Shown here one piece after another: positions 4,715 through 7,519 of a DNA stretch of 7,519 nucleotides. The stretch spans positions 1-7,519 of the forward strand of contig DATEOR010000018.1 of NCBI GenBank assembly GCA_035273885.1, read 5' to 3'. Positions within the stretch are counted from its first letter, which is position 1; every line of letters begins with the position of its first letter. Origin of the DNA: DATEOR01 sp035273885 (GTDB lineage Bacteria; Actinomycetota; Thermoleophilia; Gaiellales; Gaiellaceae). The position numbers and the translations under genes are program-made. Below the pieces are notes generated by a model. It searched no databases, was not told the origin of the DNA, and saw nothing but the letters and a program-made list of their open reading frames with translations.

Positions 4715-6372
4715 TCAAGAAGACATCGATCGAGGAGGTCGTGGCCGCGGCCGACATGGTCGACGTCGTCCAGGGCCGGACGCAGCTCCGCAAGTCGGGC
4801 GCCCGCTGGGTCGGGCTCTGCCCGTTCCACTCGGAGAAGACGCCGAGCTTCGGAATCAACCCGGTCGAAAAGCTCTTCTACTGCCATGGGTGCCACAAGG
4901 GCGGCGATCTCATCACCTTCATCCGCGAGACCGAGGGCCTCGACTTCGCGCAGGCCGTCGAGTGGCTGGCGGATCGCACGGGCACGCAGCTCGAGTACGA
5001 AGAGACGTCGCCGGCGCAGGAGGCCCGGCGCAAGCGGCGCGACCGGCTCGAGTCGCTACTCGAGGACGCAGCGAGCTTCTACAGCCGCTTCCTCTGGGAC
5101 ACCGCAGCCGGAGAGGCCGCGCGTGGCTATCTCGCCGAGCGCGGCCTCACCGAGGAGGTCTGCCGCGACTTTAGGCTCGGGCTCTCGCCGGGGGGCGACC
5201 GGCTCGCGGTCAAGGCGCGGGGAAAGGGCTACACCCAGGACGAGCTTCTGGCTGCCGGCCTCGTCAACCGGCGCGGCAACGACTACTACGCGGGCCGGCT
5301 CGTCTTCCCGCTCTCGAATGCCCGCGGCCGCGTCCTCGGCTTCGGCGCCCGGCGGCTCCACGACGACGATCCCATCAAGGCGAAGTACGTCAACTCACCG
5401 GAGGGCGAGTTGTTCCGCAAGAGCCGCATCGTCTACGGGCTGCATCGCGCACGGGCGGCGATCGCCAAGCAGGACGAGGCAGTCGTCGTCGAGGGATACA
5501 CCGACGTGCTCGCGCTGCATCAGCGCGGCCGGAGCACGGTGGTCGCGTCCATGGGAACCGCGCTGACCGAGGAGCAGCTGAAGGAGCTCGGCCACCTGAC
5601 CAAGCGGCTCTTTCTCTGCTTCGACGCCGACGCGGCCGGCGAGGCGGCGACGCTGCGTGGAATGGATCTCGCCGCCGCGCGCGGTTTCCAGGTTCGCGTG
5701 GTGCCGCTCCCGGCAGGAGTTGACCCCGCGGACGCGGCTGATTCGTTCGACGAGCTCCTCGCCCGAGCGGTGGGGTATCTCAGACATCGGGCCGAAGCCG
5801 AGATCAAGCAGGGCGACTCTCGGCAAGAGCAGTTTCTGCGCGTGCAGGAAGCGCTGGCCGGCTTGCCGGACTCGCCTGACCGAGAGGAAGCAGTGCGCTA
5901 CGCCGCCGACAAGCTCGGCCTTTCTCCGGACATGCAGGCCGGCCTGGCACCGCGGGCTCAAAGGAAGACCGGAGCGGTGTCCGACCGTGCGCTCGAGGGC
6001 GGCGACCGGCTCGAGAAGCGCCTGCTCGCCGCGGTGGCGGCAGATCCGGAGCTGGTCGAGCACTACCTTGCTCCGCTCGACGACCGCCATTTCGACGACC
6101 CGTTGCACCGGCGCCTGCGCGCCTACCTGTGCGGCGAGGCCGAGCCCGACGACGAGCTTCTGCAGGCCAGGGCCGAGCTCGACGCCACCGCCGAGACCGA
6201 GCATCTGGACGCGGACGCGGCGAAGGAGCTCTTCCTCCGCCTCGAGGAGCGCATGGTTCGCCGCGAGCTTGCACGGCTCGAAGGCGAGGACCTGGCCCGG
6301 ACGGTCGAGCTGCAAACCCTCCTGACGAAGATCCGCGAAGCTCAGCAAGAGGCCTCGGGCACGGCCCGCTAA
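4705..6372 (+). CDS. dnaG: DNA primase
   Basis: 555 aa DnaG primase, which makes RNA primers for lagging-strand synthesis and works with the replicative helicase. The N-terminal CHC2 zinc ribbon is present as C39-P-F-H42 and C60-H-G-C63. The RNA polymerase core has LVFPLSNARGRVLGFGARRL (199-218) and KYVNSPEGELFRKS (227-240). The Toprim catalytic centre shows E263 (VVEGYTDVLA) and the DxD pair D307/D309 (CFDADAAGEAA). The C-terminal ~120 residues (from ~430) are helical, acidic and poorly conserved, as expected for the helicase-interacting domain. The whole protein is slightly shorter than typical primases (~600 aa), mostly in that tail. The ATG lies inside dgt in another frame (10-bp overlap), has no clear Shine-Dalgarno, and probably relies on coupling. 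The stop TAA overlaps a -10-like box for the downstream tRNA. Confidence 0.98.
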   Translation: MALIKKTSIEEVVAAADMVDVVQGRTQLRKSGARWVGLCPFHSEKTPSFGINPVEKLFYCHGCHKGGDLITFIRETEGLDFAQAVEWLADRTGTQLEYEETSPAQEARRKRRDRLESLLEDAASFYSRFLWDTAAGEAARGYLAERGLTEEVCRDFRLGLSPGGDRLAVKARGKGYTQDELLAAGLVNRRGNDYYAGRLVFPLSNARGRVLGFGARRLHDDDPIKAKYVNSPEGELFRKSRIVYGLHRARAAIAKQDEAVVVEGYTDVLALHQRGRSTVVASMGTALTEEQLKELGHLTKRLFLCFDADAAGEAATLRGMDLAAARGFQVRVVPLPAGVDPADAADSFDELLARAVGYLRHRAEAEIKQGDSRQEQFLRVQEALAGLPDSPDREEAVRYAADKLGLSPDMQAGLAPRAQRKTGAVSDRALEGGDRLEKRLLAAVAADPELVEHYLAPLDDRHFDDPLHRRLRAYLCGEAEPDDELLQARAELDATAETEHLDADAAKELFLRLEERMVRRELARLEGEDLARTVELQTLLTKIREAQQEASGTAR

Positions 6373-6375
6373 AAT
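6370..6375 (+). promoter_or_regulatory. -10 box for tRNA-Asn, overlapping the dnaG stop codon
   Basis: TAAAAT is close to the consensus TATAAT and starts with the TAA stop of dnaG. Eleven nucleotides separate it from the first base of the tRNA, which would give a 5' leader of about 4-5 nt for RNase P to remove. No good -35 hexamer is visible at 16-18 bp upstream. Confidence 0.5.
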
Positions 6376-6386
6376 TCGTCGGCCGT

Positions 6387-6461
<75 letters not shown>

Positions 6462-6483
6462 TTTCCTCATCAGGCGGGCGTCA

Positions 6484-6489
6484 TAGGAT
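6484..6489 (+). promoter_or_regulatory. Possible -10 box upstream of the GMC oxidoreductase
   Basis: TAGGAT fits TANNNT and lies 13 nt before the ATG at 6503, which would give a leader of only ~6 nt. The -35 region overlaps the TTTTCC after the tRNA and is poor. Support is weak; the gene lacks a Shine-Dalgarno, which makes a very short leader plausible. Confidence 0.3.
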
Positions 6490-6502
6490 CAGCCGTCGAG
6501 CC

Positions 6503-7519
6503 ATGGGGTCATTCGACGTACTCGTTGTCGGTGGTGGCGCTGCGGGCTGCGTGGTGGCGGCGCGTCTTGCCGAGTCGCAGTCGCGCACGGTTCTCCTTCT
6601 CGAGGCGGGCCCCGACCGCCGTGTCGACATGCCGTCCGCGCTTTCCGACGGCTGGACGATCGAACGCGAGACGTTCGACTGGGGCTACGCCTCGAACGAC
6701 GAGCCCCCGAAACCCCTGAGACGAAAGCGTGTGGTCGGAGGGACGTCCTGGCTGACGCGCTTTACGCCGCGCGGCTCGCCCGCGGATTACGACGGCTGGG
6801 CGGAGTCCGGCCTCGCCGGCTGGGGCTGGGACGAGGTGTTTCCGTACTTCGTGAAGCTCGAGCGCGACATCGACTTCGGGGACAGGCCGTGGCACGGAGA
6901 CAGCGGTCCGATCCCTTCCTCACGGCAGCTCGCCCACGAGCTGACCGATGTCGGCGCGGCGGGCCTGGAGGCGCTTTCGGCGGCCGGCTTCCCTCTTGTC
7001 GAGGATCACAACGAACCCGGAGCGGTCGGCGCGGGGCGGATGCCCATGAACGTGGTCGCCGGTCGGCGGATCACGAGTGCGGATGCCTACCTCCCGCCCG
7101 GGGAAACGCCGCCGAACCTCACGATTCGCGCCGACGCGCAGGTCGACCAGGTTCTGTTCGAAGGCGTCCAAGCGAGAGGCGTCCAGCTTGCGGACGGCAC
7201 GACCGTCGAAGCGGGGCACGTCGTCGTCTGCGCGGGTGTGTACGGAAGTCCGGCGATTCTCCTCCGGTCGGAAATCGGGCCCGAGGGTGCGGTCGCGGAC
7301 CTCCCCGGCGTGGGCGCGAATCTCGCTGACCACCCATCCGTCTACGTCGACTTCCACCACAAGGGCCTCGGCCGTGCGGAGCCCGCGCTGCACACGATTG
7401 CCACCTTCCACAGCTCGGGGCGTTCGGGGAAGGACGCACCCGACCTGATGCTGTGGGTCGCCGACCCGACCAAGGAGGACACGGAATACGGCGCCGAGGT
7501 GGTCCTTCTCCGGCCGCGC
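6503..7519 (+). CDS. GMC-family FAD-dependent oxidoreductase (3' end outside window)
   Basis: The first 339 codons are open to the window edge; family members run to about 500-560 aa, so roughly 60% is present. It belongs to the glucose-methanol-choline oxidoreductases, FAD enzymes that oxidise alcohols. The N terminus has the Rossmann motif VVGGGAAG (8-15) and E34 (LLLEAG), which binds the FAD ribose. The first GMC signature is RVVGGTSWLTRFTPRGSPADYDGW-like at 76-99, with LTRF replacing the more usual INGM. The second signature is GVYGSPAILLRSEIG (245-259), with E257 where glycine is usual. The catalytic histidine near the C terminus is not visible, so activity and substrate cannot be judged. 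The ATG is the only plausible start, as no other in-frame start lies between it and the tRNA. Confidence 0.93.
   Translation, partial: MGSFDVLVVGGGAAGCVVAARLAESQSRTVLLLEAGPDRRVDMPSALSDGWTIERETFDWGYASNDEPPKPLRRKRVVGGTSWLTRFTPRGSPADYDGWAESGLAGWGWDEVFPYFVKLERDIDFGDRPWHGDSGPIPSSRQLAHELTDVGAAGLEALSAAGFPLVEDHNEPGAVGAGRMPMNVVAGRRITSADAYLPPGETPPNLTIRADAQVDQVLFEGVQARGVQLADGTTVEAGHVVVCAGVYGSPAILLRSEIGPEGAVADLPGVGANLADHPSVYVDFHHKGLGRAEPALHTIATFHSSGRSGKDAPDLMLWVADPTKEDTEYGAEVVLLRPR

Noticed and set aside
5395..6348. Minus-strand open frame of 317 codons antisense to dnaG
   Set aside because: Shadow of the Toprim and C-terminal region of a confident primase gene.
6920..7411. Minus-strand open frame opposite the GMC gene
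   Set aside because: Antisense shadow; the plus-strand frame carries the GMC family motifs.

Overview
The window is GC-rich bacterial chromosome. GTG starts, several start codons that follow directly on -10-like boxes with no Shine-Dalgarno, and the dgt-dnaG pair fit an actinobacterium. The gene content and protein flavour suggest a deep-branching lineage such as Thermoleophilia/Gaiellales. That placement is inference; no search was run. Most of the window is core or ordinary accessory chromosome. I see no insertion sequence, prophage, CRISPR array or attachment-site duplication, and no gene-free stretch longer than about 300 bases.

Layout. Positions 1-97 are the 3' end of a 23S rRNA, followed by a short spacer, the 5S rRNA (162-277) and a strong hairpin terminator (287-315). 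The rRNA operon converges on a minus-strand pair: an 81-residue protein of possible Sm-like fold (1174-1419) and an HtpX-like M48 membrane protease (334-1167) whose HExxH motif reads HELAK. Next on the minus strand are a GlsB/YeaQ-type small membrane protein (1551-1832) and a cupin plus histidine-phosphatase operon (2510-2920 and 1932-2513, joined by an ATGA overlap). From 2941 onward genes are on the plus strand: an SDR oxidoreductase (2941-3711), a dGTPase-like HD phosphohydrolase (dgt, 3722-4714), DNA primase (dnaG, 4705-6372, overlapping dgt by 10 bp), tRNA-Asn(GTT) (6387-6459), and a GMC-family flavin oxidoreductase (from 6503) that runs off the window end.

How it works together. dgt and dnaG link nucleotide-pool control with replication priming. 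The HtpX-like protein and GlsB belong to membrane or stress families but are separate transcription units. The cupin/phosphatase operon and the SDR diverge from only 20 bp.

The most interesting signals are regulatory and structural: (1) the 20-bp divergent gap holds nearly superimposed -10 boxes on the two strands, each placed to give a leaderless GTG mRNA; (2) two downstream -10 boxes borrow the TA of the preceding gene's stop codon; (3) the HtpX-like protein has lost the second zinc histidine; (4) the small protein upstream of it is in the same reading frame, separated by one TAG and two sense codons. I found no clear new defence or mobile system here.
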